A stretch of 64,000 nt of DNA, taken from NCBI RefSeq assembly GCF_963576675.1, contig NC_088914.1:87480441-87544440 (forward strand), given 5' to 3'. How positions within the stretch are numbered: the first letter of the stretch is position 1; each line of letters opens with the position of its first letter. Made by a program: the position numbers and the translations under genes. Under the pieces are notes generated by a model. That model was not told the DNA's origin, ran no database searches, and saw nothing but the letters and a program-made list of their open reading frames with translations. Below are positions 36,589 through 47,800 of the stretch, piece after piece. The stretch is from Euphorbia lathyris. Lineage: Eukaryota > Streptophyta > Magnoliopsida > Malpighiales > Euphorbiaceae.

Positions 36589-36645
<57 letters not shown>

Positions 36646-39600
36646 TATCCACTTATAGTCTCATACTAACAATTTATTTATAATGAAGGATTTACGAAGG
36701 TATCATTCGCAAGGGTGATTTTATTGTTAACATTAACACAGGCAAGAAGATCAAGGTTAGTTGGAGCATTTACTATTATTCCTACAAAGCATAAAATTGC
36801 ATATTAATGTAATTGCATAATTGAGGATATCATAGACTAGTAATTCTGTACATCATCTAGATTATATTGTCCTAAGTAGCAAGAATATATGCCTCTTATA
36901 GGGTTAAGCCAACGGTCAATATGGGAATATTACTTGGCATGGTATTACCTAAGCCCCTGAAATATATGCGTTTTGTGCTATTGAGTCCCTCGATTTCAAA
37001 TTTATTCTATCTGGACTTTATAACTATAATCTATTGAGCCTTTTTCTAGGGCTTCGGTAATGTGTCTTTCGCAACAATGTAATTTTTTCATGATTGTTTT
37101 CGGTGTTAGAAGAGGACTAAATTGGTTTGAGGTAAGAAGTTTGGTGGCATAATAGATTAGATTTGAAATTAAGGGGAACAATAATATAAACATCTAATAA
37201 ATGATCTCGTGCCATTTTTTTGCTCAATTGTTTGTTATATGGACTTTTTTTGTTTTTGTTTTTTTAAATATCATTGCATGATTAGACATTCTAAACATGA
37301 CCTAGTTAATCTTTCCTAGTTTCTTGATAATGTTTCCTTGACATTTTGATATAGATTCCTCGCTTGGTTCGGATGCATTCTAATGAAATGGAGGTCAGTT
37401 TCACTTGAAATATATATTGGTAGTTTGATTGATGAAATTTTAGATCTTTATACCCAGGGCCGTTCCTAACCTTTTAGAGGCCCGGGGCGAGATGATAAAT
37501 TTGGGCTCCCATATATACATTTTTAAGTTGGAAGCTGAATGATTTTTTTTATCACAAAGAATAAGGTACTAATTTAGTCATATGGTTGTTAGGAGAAAGC
37601 AATTAGCATTCATAAACAAAATATTGCAATTTTTAGCCTAACGTTTATCAATTGGTACATTTTAAAGCTTATTTGACAAAAAATGAGGTCTTTTATGTGT
37701 AATTTCTTGTTCTATCCTCACTCCAACCTCCACCGTTCTGGTCACTCAATATGAAAATAACTCATTTTTTATGTTAATGGAAAAAACTCATTTTTAATCA
37801 ACTATGTTTGAAATTGCACCAACTCGTAAACGTTATATTTAAGATTGCAATATTTTCTATATGGAAGCTAAATTAGTAGTGCAGTAGTAACGAGTATACT
37901 AACTAGAATTATTTGTGTACTAAAATAACAAGTATATGTGTCATGTAAAATTGCAAGAAGTAAATAAGTATATTATTTTTCATATTGAATATATATATAT
38001 TGACATTTAATTTTTTTTTTTTTTGGAAATGAATTGACATTTAAATTTAAGAAAAAAATTGAAATTAGATAATATTAATGATGAGAAAAAATTAAATAGT
38101 TATTTTTTTTTGTACAATATATAAATTGATAATTTAGATTTAAGGAAACATGGAAATTATAGTAACAATTCATTACAGAAAATAAATGGAAAAAAATATA
38201 TTTGATTGTGATAAAATAAGGTGGGAGAGTAAAAAAATATTTGAAAGTAATTAAAAAATTGGAAGAAAGAGGTATGAGCTCTCAACCTCAATAAATGGAA
38301 AAAAATATATATTTGATAGTGATAAAACAAGGTGGGGGAGGAAAAAAAAATATTTGAAAGTAATTAAAAAATGTGAAGGAGGAGGTTCGAACCCTCGACC
38401 TCAAGCTAAGATGAAATCATTAGATAACTCCTTCTACCAACTGAACCAATTAATTTTAATGTTATATAATCATCTCTATATTTATATATACACTATAAAA
38501 ATATTTTATAAATACATTATAAAAATATTTTTTTGGGCCCCTTATCGTTATGGGCCCTGGGCGGGCGCCCCTCGTTTTATAGCCCAGGGCTGGCCCTGTT
38601 TATACCTATAAAGCATCTTAAGATGTTTTCATGCAGGCGTAATTGTTGTATGTTTATTTTTAGTTTTCCCTATCTGTTCTTAGATTTTTTTTTTTTTGTT
38701 TTATTCTACAGGACATTCAAGAGGCACATGCTGGGCAAATTGTTGCTGTATTTGGTGTGGATTGTGCTTCAGGTCTAACTCTTCTTTTGACATGTGTGCA
38801 CATTAAACAATACTTTTAATTTCATAGTTATGTGAGGGCAACCAGAGAGTAAAAATTTACTATTGAAAGTTTCTAAGGATAATGCAAAAATGTGACACTG
38901 GACTTGGTAGTGTCCCTCAAAAAATGGTTCAATGCAACTGTTAGGGTAGTGAAATAGTCAATGTTGATCTGCAGAGAAATTTTTACAAGGTTTCTCATTT
39001 TTTTTTTTTTCACTATTTACTTATAATCACAGGAGATACTTTTACGGATGGTTCAATTAGATACACTATGACATCTATGAATGTACCTGAACCAGTTATG
39101 TCATTAGCTGTTCAACCAGTTTCAAAAGACTCAGGTGGACAAGTAAGTACACTCGAAAGGAATATACTTTTTCGATGGTTTGTTTTGTTGGTCAACTAAC
39201 TGGTCCGTTTTATTTTATATTTTTGTCAGTTTTCAAAAGCTTTGAATCGTTTCCAGAGAGAGGATCCAACTTTCCGTGTTGGTTTGGATCCTGAGAGTGG
39301 GCAGGTTTGGCTCGTATTTTTTCCATTGGTCCTTTTTTTTTAGTGCTATGTTAACATTATAATGTCTTTGTGAGCAGACAATCATTTCTGGAATGGGAGA
39401 GTTGCATTTGGACATATATGTGGAACGCATCCGGAGAGAGTACAAGGTCTCTGCATTTTATGAAACGAAATAGGCTATCTCCATCTGCTATTTTTATGAA
39501 AGAGAACATTATTCACTTACCATTCCTCCATAATTTCACCTTGAACAGGTTGATGCAACTGTTGGGAAGCCTCGTGTGAACTTTAGAGAAACTGTTACTA

Positions 39601-42230
39601 AGCGTGCAGAATTTGATTATTTACATAAGAAGCAAAGTGGAGGGCAAGGTCAATATGGACGAGTAATTGGGTAAGCAATGATGATATCTTGGGTTTATTA
39701 TAGTTGAACTAATTAGAGAACAACTATAATCAGGTATAGTTAAACTAGTTAGAGAACAACCATAATCAGGTTGCTGATGTCTTTTCATCTGCCCCTCTGA
39801 ATTCTTTTCCACATTTTTGGTGCATCTTTATATGCTGTACTATTATAAGCCAGCTTTATGAGACACGAATAGAGAAAGGAGGATGTTCTAGTAATACTAT
39901 TATAAGATTAAATATATATTAGCATTGATTATTAAATAAATGATTTTGAGCAGAATGAACACCTTTTTTATGTGATAAGTATGCTGTTTATGGATATGTT
40001 ATAGTGTTATCTAAGCACTCTCATTTGCCTGTTCCAACTTCAGACCTGCTACTTGTCCAGGTCTAGCTTTCAACTTGAGAAAGCTTTTAATCCCTTCTGA
40101 CCAAATACTTTTCAAGATTTGATTGCTTTGACATGAGGTGTCTAAGTGCAATTTCTTTATTGAGATTTATTTGATGTCTCCACCCTTGATGTGTTTTGCT
40201 CATTTCGTAATGCACAGGTTCATTGAGCCACTTCCAGAAGGCTCGTCAACCAAATTTGAGTTCGACAATATGTTGGTTGGACAGGCTATACCATCAGGAT
40301 ATATTCCGGCAATTGAGAAGGGATTTAGAGAAGCTGCTAATTCGTGAGTGCTCTGCCTTTTTGCTGTTTTGGGAAAGTAAATATTGAAATTAATTTATTT
40401 CTTCACATAATCTGTCTGTCTGTCATCTTCTTGCATCCTCATTTTTCATCCAAGTTCGGTTTGTGGGCATTTAACAAGAAATATTTAGGAGGGAAATTAG
40501 AAGAAATGCTCTTTTAAGGCAATAAGCATCTTATGCTGCAATACAAATAGAACAGTGGGGATCAGTTAGTATAACAAAACGTCAGATAGACCAAACAATG
40601 CATGCGAATTACTGCATTTATTGGAGTGACCCACAAACGACAATTTTTTTCTCTGTCTCCCTATCCCAATGAGCCGAAACAATGCATTCAGTGAATGTTA
40701 TATGTTCTGGTACTACAATATGTATAATGCCTTTGCACTGATATTTGATGCTTATCAAATTGCAAATGTTATGATACTGGTTGGAGGTTTTTTTTGTGAT
40801 TTTGAATTTTGATGGGTGTTCAAAAATTGTCTAATGTATGATTCTGTTCGCTCTTCTGTGTGCAGGGGTTCTTTAATTGGGCATCCGGTTGAAAATATTC
40901 GCATTGCTTTAATAGATGGTGCTGCTCATACTGTTGATTCTAGTGAACTTGCATTTAAAATGGCATCAATTTATGCTTTTAGACAGGTCTTCCTCATAAC
41001 CTGTATTTCAGGATAAAATCTGTTGATTGTTAACCATATTTTCGAGTTTATATACCTGAACTTTTTCTTTCGTGTTATTTTAAATTTCTATAAAACAGTG
41101 CTACACAGCTGCAAAACCGACTATATTGGAACCGATCATGTTGGTGGAGCTGAAAGTACCAACAGAATTTCAGGGTACAGTTGCTGGCGATCTTAACAAG
41201 TGAGTGCCTTGCTTGATTATCTTTTTTCTTGTTTTCCTAAAATATGTTTCAATTCGGCTTCTCATTACTGTATCTTATACAGGAGGAAAGGAGTGATTGT
41301 TGGAAATGACCAGGAAGGGGATGACTCTGTAATTACTGCTCATGTAAGCATTCTTCGTCTCCCTTATCAAATTGGTCGTAAAAAGTCAAAATTTGTTCCT
41401 TTCTTTCGACATTATTCGTTTCAAAATCCCACTCGAAAATACACAATTGGAGAACACAGTTTCGACACTCCTTTTAACTGTTTGTTAATAAAATCGCATG
41501 TGTCAAATTTTGAAAAAATTAAAGTACATCGACTAGAAAAGGTGTCAAATTCCAGCTTTTGCCCAAATTATAGTAGAATTTGACAGGTCTGCTATCATGA
41601 AACAAAAGGAAAAGGACACATACCAACTAGGGCCGCCTATCAGTTTTTGACTTGACAACACGATTTACAGAGACACCCCGCCTGACATTGACTTATTTGG
41701 CGCTATTATCATTTTTGTTGCAGTCATATATATCATATACAGTCATGTAAAGTATATAATACCTGTTTGACGCTATTATCATTTTTGTTGCAGTCATATA
41801 TATCATATATAATCATGTAAAGTATATAGATCACATAACACAATTATGATACGACAACACCTTTTGACACTCCAAATACCAACTATATCAATCAAATGAA
41901 TGATCCAGTTTGTATTGCTTGTGATCACTCTAGCTCTACTGAACTTTAATGCATTCCTGTTTGTTATGACTTGCCTTACAGGTTCCTCTAAATAATATGT
42001 TTGGGTACTCGACTTCTCTCCGTTCAATGACACAGGTAAGCACTCAATAGAAATTCCATTGACAGATACAAAATATTTGCTGCTGCTTCTTACGACTCTG
42101 ACCTATTCGCGTATTTATGCAGGGGAAAGGCGAATTCACCATGGAATACAAAGAACATTTACCGGTTTCACAGGATGTGCAAAAGCAATTGGTAAACACC
42201 TACAACGCAAGCAAAGGTGTTGTTGAATAG
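34502..42230 (+). CDS. mEFG: Mitochondrial elongation factor G, intact 20-exon gene
   Basis: Exons: 34502-34906, 34991-35212, 35456-35577, 35665-35815, 36079-36150, 36245-36340, 36419-36507, 36689-36755, 37355-37393, 38712-38772, 39033-39142, 39230-39304, 39378-39446, 39549-39670, 40218-40343, 40866-40986, 41099-41199, 41283-41343, 41982-42035, 42123-42230. All introns are GT-AG, phases join, and the product is 756 residues, close to plant mEF-G. Residues 1 to about 50 are S, R and A-rich like a mitochondrial presequence. GTPase motifs: AHIDSGKTT (73-81), EKGITIQSA (about 115), DTPGH (140-144), NKLD (194-197). [19 protein letters not shown] marks domain [19 protein letters not shown] begins domain IV. 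It drives GTP-dependent translocation on mitochondrial ribosomes. The AHIDSGKTT form points to the mitochondrial rather than the plastid factor. The start lies in CGCCATGGC. Intron 9 carries a hAT derivative. I see no break. Confidence 0.95.
36591..36642. repeat. (AT)26 microsatellite in EF-G intron 7
   Basis: An uninterrupted AT dinucleotide run inside the short intron 36508-36688, ending 46 bp before the next exon. Likely variable in length between individuals. Confidence 0.95.
37455..38598. mobile_element. Non-autonomous hAT element in EF-G intron 9
   Basis: The left end is CAGGGCCGTTCC and the right end, read inward, CAGGGCCAGCCC. The 8-bp duplication TTTATACC flanks it at 37447-37454 and 38599-38606. 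No transposase is encoded. Its right-hand 65 bp (GGGCCCCTTATCG, ATGGGCCCTGGGCGGGCGCC) resemble the 12435 end of the transposase-bearing hAT. Two related AT-rich segments ending in AGTAATTAAAAAAT-like sequence repeat at about 38200-38375. It makes up most of the 1318-bp intron. Confidence 0.9.
38375..38450 (-). other. tRNA-like segment inside the intronic hAT
   Basis: On the minus strand GGTTCAGTTGGTAGA resembles a pol III A box, and GAGGTCGAGGGTTCGAAC, followed by a complementary CCTC, resembles a T arm and B box at the right distance. Acceptor and anticodon stems do not pair convincingly, so I do not call a functional tRNA. It is probably a captured tRNA or SINE head. Confidence 0.45.
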
Positions 42231-42586
42231 ATGGGGATTTTGTTAAAGCTCGGTCGGCCCCCGGTATTCTTTATAGGTAACACTAGTCATAAAAATTATA
42301 ATGTTGTAGACTAAGTTTGATCATTCAATATACATTTTTTTTGGAAAATAATAAATTTAAACTGCCTAGACAAGTAAATTAATACTACTTGTCATTCATA
42401 AGGCTGGAGTTATATAGGGAAAGTTGTTCAGCATAGTAATGGAATTCTAATTCCAGATTTACCTCTTTATGTATACTTAGTTTTTGATGCAGTGTGTAAC
42501 TCATGTAATGGTTTTTCTCTAAGTGCTAAATTGTCTTCATGTTCTGAAAAAATTGCATTAAAAACCGGGTAAATTACACTCATGAC
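42231..42586 (+). other. EF-G 3' flank
   Basis: AT-rich 3' untranslated region and flank of the EF-G gene, up to the hAT MITE. No unambiguous polyadenylation signal stands out. Nothing else seen. Confidence 0.45.
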
Positions 42587-43388
42587 CATAGTTTTAAAAA
42601 GCGAAAGGCGAGTCAAGGCGACAAGGGCAAAATATCGCCTTGAGGCGGGGCGACGGCCTCCCGCGCGTGAGGCGACAAAAAATTAGAAAATCAAATAAAA
42701 TAAAATTAAGTCAATAAAAACTAGTAGTACTTAAGGATAGTTTAATTTCTAAACTTGTAAACCAAAATAACTTAAAGTCTAATAATGAAGTGCTAATTCT
42801 TAAATCAAAATAGCATAATATCAAGCATCTACCTAGCGTACTTGAAGATTATTGATCATGTTTGGCAAGAGGAGTTCCACAGTCCTCTTTATGCAGCTGC
42901 ACGTTATCTTAACCCATCTTTATTTTATAACCCCAGTTTCTCCCTCCAATAAAGTTGTCCAAAAAGGTTTACTTGATTGTATAGAAACACCTTAGAACCT
43001 AATTTGTCTGCTCAAGTTACAATCACAAGTTAGATAAAATTCTACGAGGAAGCTGTGGGAAGCAGAAACTTGGTGGTGGAGGAGAAGAATCGGTGGTGGA
43101 GGAGAAGAAGAGAGAGTTGTTGGAGTTTTTGGGGGGGTGTCTGTGTCTGTCTCTTTAATTTTATCGGGCTATTCTGTTGTCTTTTTGGTTTTAATATAAA
43201 TTAGGGTTTTTTTTTTTTAAAGAAAAGGCTGACTTAACGCCTTACCTGCAAGAGGCGATCGCCTCAGACCGCCTCTCGCCTGAGAGGGTGAGGCGATCGC
43301 CTCTTGAAGGTAAATGGAAGGCGGTGGGGTGATCGCCTCTGTCGCCTCTCGCCTGAGGCGACAGAGGCGATCGCCTTTTTAAACTATG
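42587..43388. mobile_element. hAT-type MITE with repeated GGCGATCGCC palindromes
   Basis: Ends are CATAGTTTTAAAAAGCG and, read inward from the right, CATAGTTTAAAAAGGCG. The 8-bp duplication CTCATGAC lies at 42579-42586 and 43389-43396. Both subterminal regions are packed with GGCG or CGCC words, and the right one (43250-43378) has several copies of the palindrome GGCGATCGCC. Subterminal repeats of this sort are typical transposase-binding arrays of hAT elements. No ORF. Confidence 0.9.
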
Positions 43389-43396
43389 CTCATGAC

Positions 43397-44246
43397 CCCT
43401 CAACTCGTCTTATTTTTTTGTGGCTCCGGAACTTCAAAACTGGACATAAAAGTCTTTAAACTTTGCCTTTTTACTAGGGTTGCAAATGGGAGGGGATTGT
43501 CCATCCCCAACGGAGATGGGGAATCCCCATTTATTTTCCCATGGGGGTGGGGATGGCGCGGGGACTAGCCTCTCCATCCCCATATAGTTTGTATATGGAT
43601 TTTTATAGGTTAATTTTTTTTATATTCGTATATGTTTTTCATATATATTTGATAGATTTATGTATGATTAATGTACTTTTTATATGAACTATACTAATAT
43701 TTTATAGGATTTTGGCTCATGATCTATTCAAAATTTTGTCGCTTGTCTCCTGACTTGTTATTTAGTTATAATTGGTCGTTGATTTATCTTAATTGTAAAA
43801 ATTTCATCCAATCTGGATATAAACTTGACAGAATCGTTGTTCACCTAACACGTCGTGATATTTTGGCACCTGAATTTGACATGTAACATGTCTTAAAGTT
43901 TTTTTACCACAATTTTTACTAGTTAAGTAGATTAAAATAAAAAGAAAAAAAGTAAAAAACAAATTCCTCAACTAAAATTTATCAAGTTCAATTGTCAACC
44001 GTTCTGATGAAATTGCAGGTGAAATTTTACCAATTGGAAAAGACCAGGATCAAATGTGATCAAATAATATAGTGGTTAAATGACACTTGAAGTTGTTTAA
44101 GTGTTTTTAGGTTAGGAGAAAAAATGGTTATTGAGAAAAAAAGCTTAGTGTTTTGGAAAATTGAAAACCGTAGTTCCGTGAGAAATGTAGTTTTAAACAA
44201 TTTTACTTTTAGATTTTAGAAATTGTTTGCGTTTTATTATGAACCT
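43397..44246. other. Intergenic, repeat relics
   Basis: At 43470-43585 there is a GGGGATGGGGAATCCCC-rich inverted stretch, part of an old element whose ends I cannot place. The rest is AT-rich without recognisable genes. Confidence 0.4.
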
Positions 44247-44255
44247 TTATGTTAT

Positions 44256-44403
44256 GGTAAATGCTATGCTTACTTTGTTTTTTACAAAGTAAGTCTTACT
44301 TTGTGTGTTTTCACCATTAGATTAATTTTACACTATCATCCAATGGTGAAAACATACCAAGTAATGGTAGTTTGTCAAAAACAAAGTAACCATAGAAGGC
44401 ATC
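44256..44403. mobile_element. Small Mutator-type MITE candidate
   Basis: The 9-bp direct repeat TTATGTTAT (44247-44255 and 44404-44412) flanks 148 bp with imperfect inverted ends (ATGCTATGCTTACTTTG, against ATGCCTTCTATGGTTACTTTG read inward) and an inner inverted pair GTGTTTTCACCATT / AATGGTGAAAACAT. Size of the duplication and structure suggest a Mutator-like MITE. Confidence 0.6.
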
Positions 44404-44412
44404 TTATGTTAT

Positions 44413-44869
44413 AGAAGTGTCAAGTTTGGATACATTTTATACATGGATCCATAGATTTATGTGATTGCAACAAAAGAAAGGACTTTGATCGGAATATTCG
44501 AAAGAGCCTCAATGATAAAGATTGGATTGCAGTTGCTTTTCTACAGATTTGAATTTCTGTTTTCATGTTTTTTTCTATCTTTTATGATTTTTTCTTGCTC
44601 TTTGTAATCGTCTTCATCCCTTTGTGGATTTTGTAAGGTTCTATTCCTTGTGATTATTTTTTTTATTGTATTTGGACTTTTTTAAACATTTTCATAAAAA
44701 AAAAAAGTTTAGAGACATTTTGTTTGATTTTACAAATCAAACAAACCACATAATTTACAAATCAAACAAACCATATATTCAACCATATATTCAAGTTTAA
44801 TTGAATAAAGCATGAGTATTATTTATTTTATTTTACCCCTTTTTATATTAAAGAAAACCAAGAGTTGTC
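44413..44869. other. AT-rich flank with a poly(A)-like run
   Basis: An A-run at about 44696-44706 after a T-rich stretch resembles the 3' tail of an old retroposon, but no body is recognisable. It also forms the 3' flank of the minus-strand gene ending at 44870. Confidence 0.35.
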
Positions 44870-47800
44870 TTATTTCCTTAGTTGAAGTATACACTGGTAT
44901 GCTGCACTTCTCTGATTTGCAATTGTTATTTGTTTCTGCAAACAAACTGTCTTTTTTTCTATTACCTCCAAATTTTTCTCCAAAAGCTTCATTTCAGCCC
45001 TCACTGCTAAATGATCCTTCCTTGTTTCTTCTACTTCCTCTTCAATAATCTGCATTCAGTTTAAAATATCAGTTACATCCAAATGAAAACCAAAACAAAA
45101 ATAATTATATGCAGTTTCACGCACTAGGAGGTGGAGACTATTGAAGCTGATTTTTTACTGTCTCCCTTTAAATTTTAACTTAAAAGTCAAATTAAGAGGT
45201 TGTTGAAGATGCTCTAACATCACTCTAAACATGTCTGACTTTTACAATTGATATGATAGACACATGACGTGCCATGTGGCATCTTTTAAGACAATTTTTT
45301 TTAAAGAAGACAAATTCTTTTTAAAAAATATGTTTGTCTGACGTGACATTTAGTTGATATATAATCAACGGAATATTTAATGTTTGTCAATATTTTTATC
45401 CTTTTATTGAAGAAGAGTGAATTTATCCTATGCAATATTAAATCTAACTTCCATCATTTTGTGCAATTTGAAGACTAATTAACGAAAGATGATTTTTTTT
45501 TTTAAAACAGAAGATGTATAATTTCAAGGCTTACTGGATGGCAAAATGTTAGAGGTTGGAGAATAGTCGGTATATGAAATTTCAATGAAAAAAAAATACA
45601 TTTTTCATCAATTAGGTTTAAAAATTGCACTATATTATAATAGTTTAAGATTTCATCGTATTCTACATAGAAGCTAAATCCGCTCTCCTCTAATAACCCA
45701 TTATCCATCAATGGATGAATTCCATCCATGACCACTAAACTTTACTCATTTTCACAGTATTATCACTGACTTCAATAGTAACATAAAAATCACTAAAGTT
45801 TACACTTTTAACATCATGACCACTAAATTTTGATTAATACCTCAAAATGATAGTTGACGAATTCAAAATAAAAAATGATAAAAATATAAATGAATCACCT
45901 TGATATTCTGTTGTATAGTTTGTTTAGGTCCCACAGATCTCCAAAATCTTCCATTGACAGCAGCATTTGCAATAGTTTTCTCTCTTTTCCATTTCAATTC
46001 CTTTATTTGTTCAATGATTTTTCGTCTCTGAGATTCATCATTTGAGTAGCATTGACTTCTGAAATTCAGCTGCATAATCTGCTCTCACATCCCAAAAATA
46101 ATAAAATTAAAATCAATTTCAAACAAGATTTAAGTTTGTTTTATGTTAATAAAATCATCAAAATTTAAGTTTTATGCCAATAAAATCATTACTACAGGTT
46201 CCGGTATTAAAGACTATTGACAAGATGACGCGGCGAGTCAAAATTTAAGTTTACTGTCCCTATTTGGACCTTTTTTCTATTCTCATATTTTTTTTTTATC
46301 AAAAACTGAAAATTCTCTCTAAAAGCATAAACCTGAACAACAATAATTGAAATTATAAAAATAATTGATGTGTGACAATCCGAATCCCGGAAATGAATGA
46401 TTACAAGTGGGAAACATTAAAATTTATGTTTTTTTTTTTTATCAAAGAACTCATGAAAATAATATATATTTTTTATGACGATTTTGCATTTTTCGTCCAA
46501 AAAATTGGAGAATTTTGCATTTTGCGTCACAAAAATTGAACGATTTGGTATTTTTCGCCACTAAAAATTTTATGATTTTGCACTGGCAAAATTTAGCCTA
46601 AATGGATGCGGCATCTGTTCGTTCAGCCCATGGCAGGAACAGATGCCGCATCCATTTGACCCATGGACCGAATAGATGCGGCATCCGTTTAGAACAAATT
46701 TTGGCCGATTCTCTCAGAAAAAAATCCAGTTTTGAATTTTTTTTAGGGTTAATACACATATTTGCCCCCATGTTTTCGCGGAAAAACAGATTTACCCTTA
46801 AATCAAATAAACCCACAAAACTATCCCTGAATTTTCCATAAACCTGCAATTATACCCTAATCTGACGGAGCTGCTAAACGGCGATGTCATCAAACCTTCT
46901 TGTCTCCAAAAAAATTGGATGACGACAATCAAAATTCATTTGGTTTCTTATTGTTTTCTATTGCTATTGCTTTTGGATTAATTAGGAGGTTTAGACGCCA
47001 TTTTATTAGGTTGATTGAGCTTTTATGAAAATGAATTTTGACCAATCTGTTCTTCTAACTTGTTTTTAATCGAAATTGAATGTGCATATTTTTTCTGTTT
47101 GTGATTGGTTGTTCTATTCTGAATTTTTTCTGGAGATAAGAAGGTTTGATGTCATCGCCGTTTAGCAGCTCCGTCAGATTAGGGTATAATTGCAGGTTTA
47201 TGGAAAATTCAGGGATTTTTGTGGGTTTATTTGATTTAAGGGCAAATCTGTTTTTCCGAGAAAACATAAGGGCAAATATGTGTATTAACCCTTTTTTTAT
47301 GAAAATGGCAAATTTGTCCAAATGGAGACGGTGAAAGTAATTTGAGAGCGGTAAATAGCAAAACCCAACTTAAATTAGGGACTAATTTGTTTGTAAAAGG
47401 CATAATGTCCTTTTGGCTTTCCAAACTAAAGTTTTAAAATTATTTAGGACCTTAAACTATTAAAATCATCGATCAGATGTCTGAATTAAGCAAAAACAAT
47501 TGACTGAGTCTCCATTCTAAGCAAAAAAATCATTAAGTACATGTCAAATAGTCATAGTTTCTAAATTTAGAATTAAATGAAAACTCAATTGATGATTTTT
47601 ACTTAACTGATGATTTTGACAGTTTAAAATCATAATTGGCCTTGAAGTTTTAATTCAGGAATCAGGAATCAAATGAGTGTTATGCCTTTATAAAATATAG
47701 AAGCCGGAAAATCAGAGCTGCTAATTATGTTGGCTCGCTGCCATTATCGGAACTCGTACCTAAAACTGGAATCTCCAATATTTAGTTTTTTATTTGACTT

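Noticed and set aside
38375..38450. Functional tRNA gene
   Set aside because: Only A and B box-like parts and a T arm are seen; acceptor and anticodon stems do not pair, so it is listed only as tRNA-like.
46598..47424. ORFs on both strands in the P repeat and fold-back MITE
   Set aside because: They mirror palindromic sequence (the same peptide style appears on both strands) and have no coding signature.
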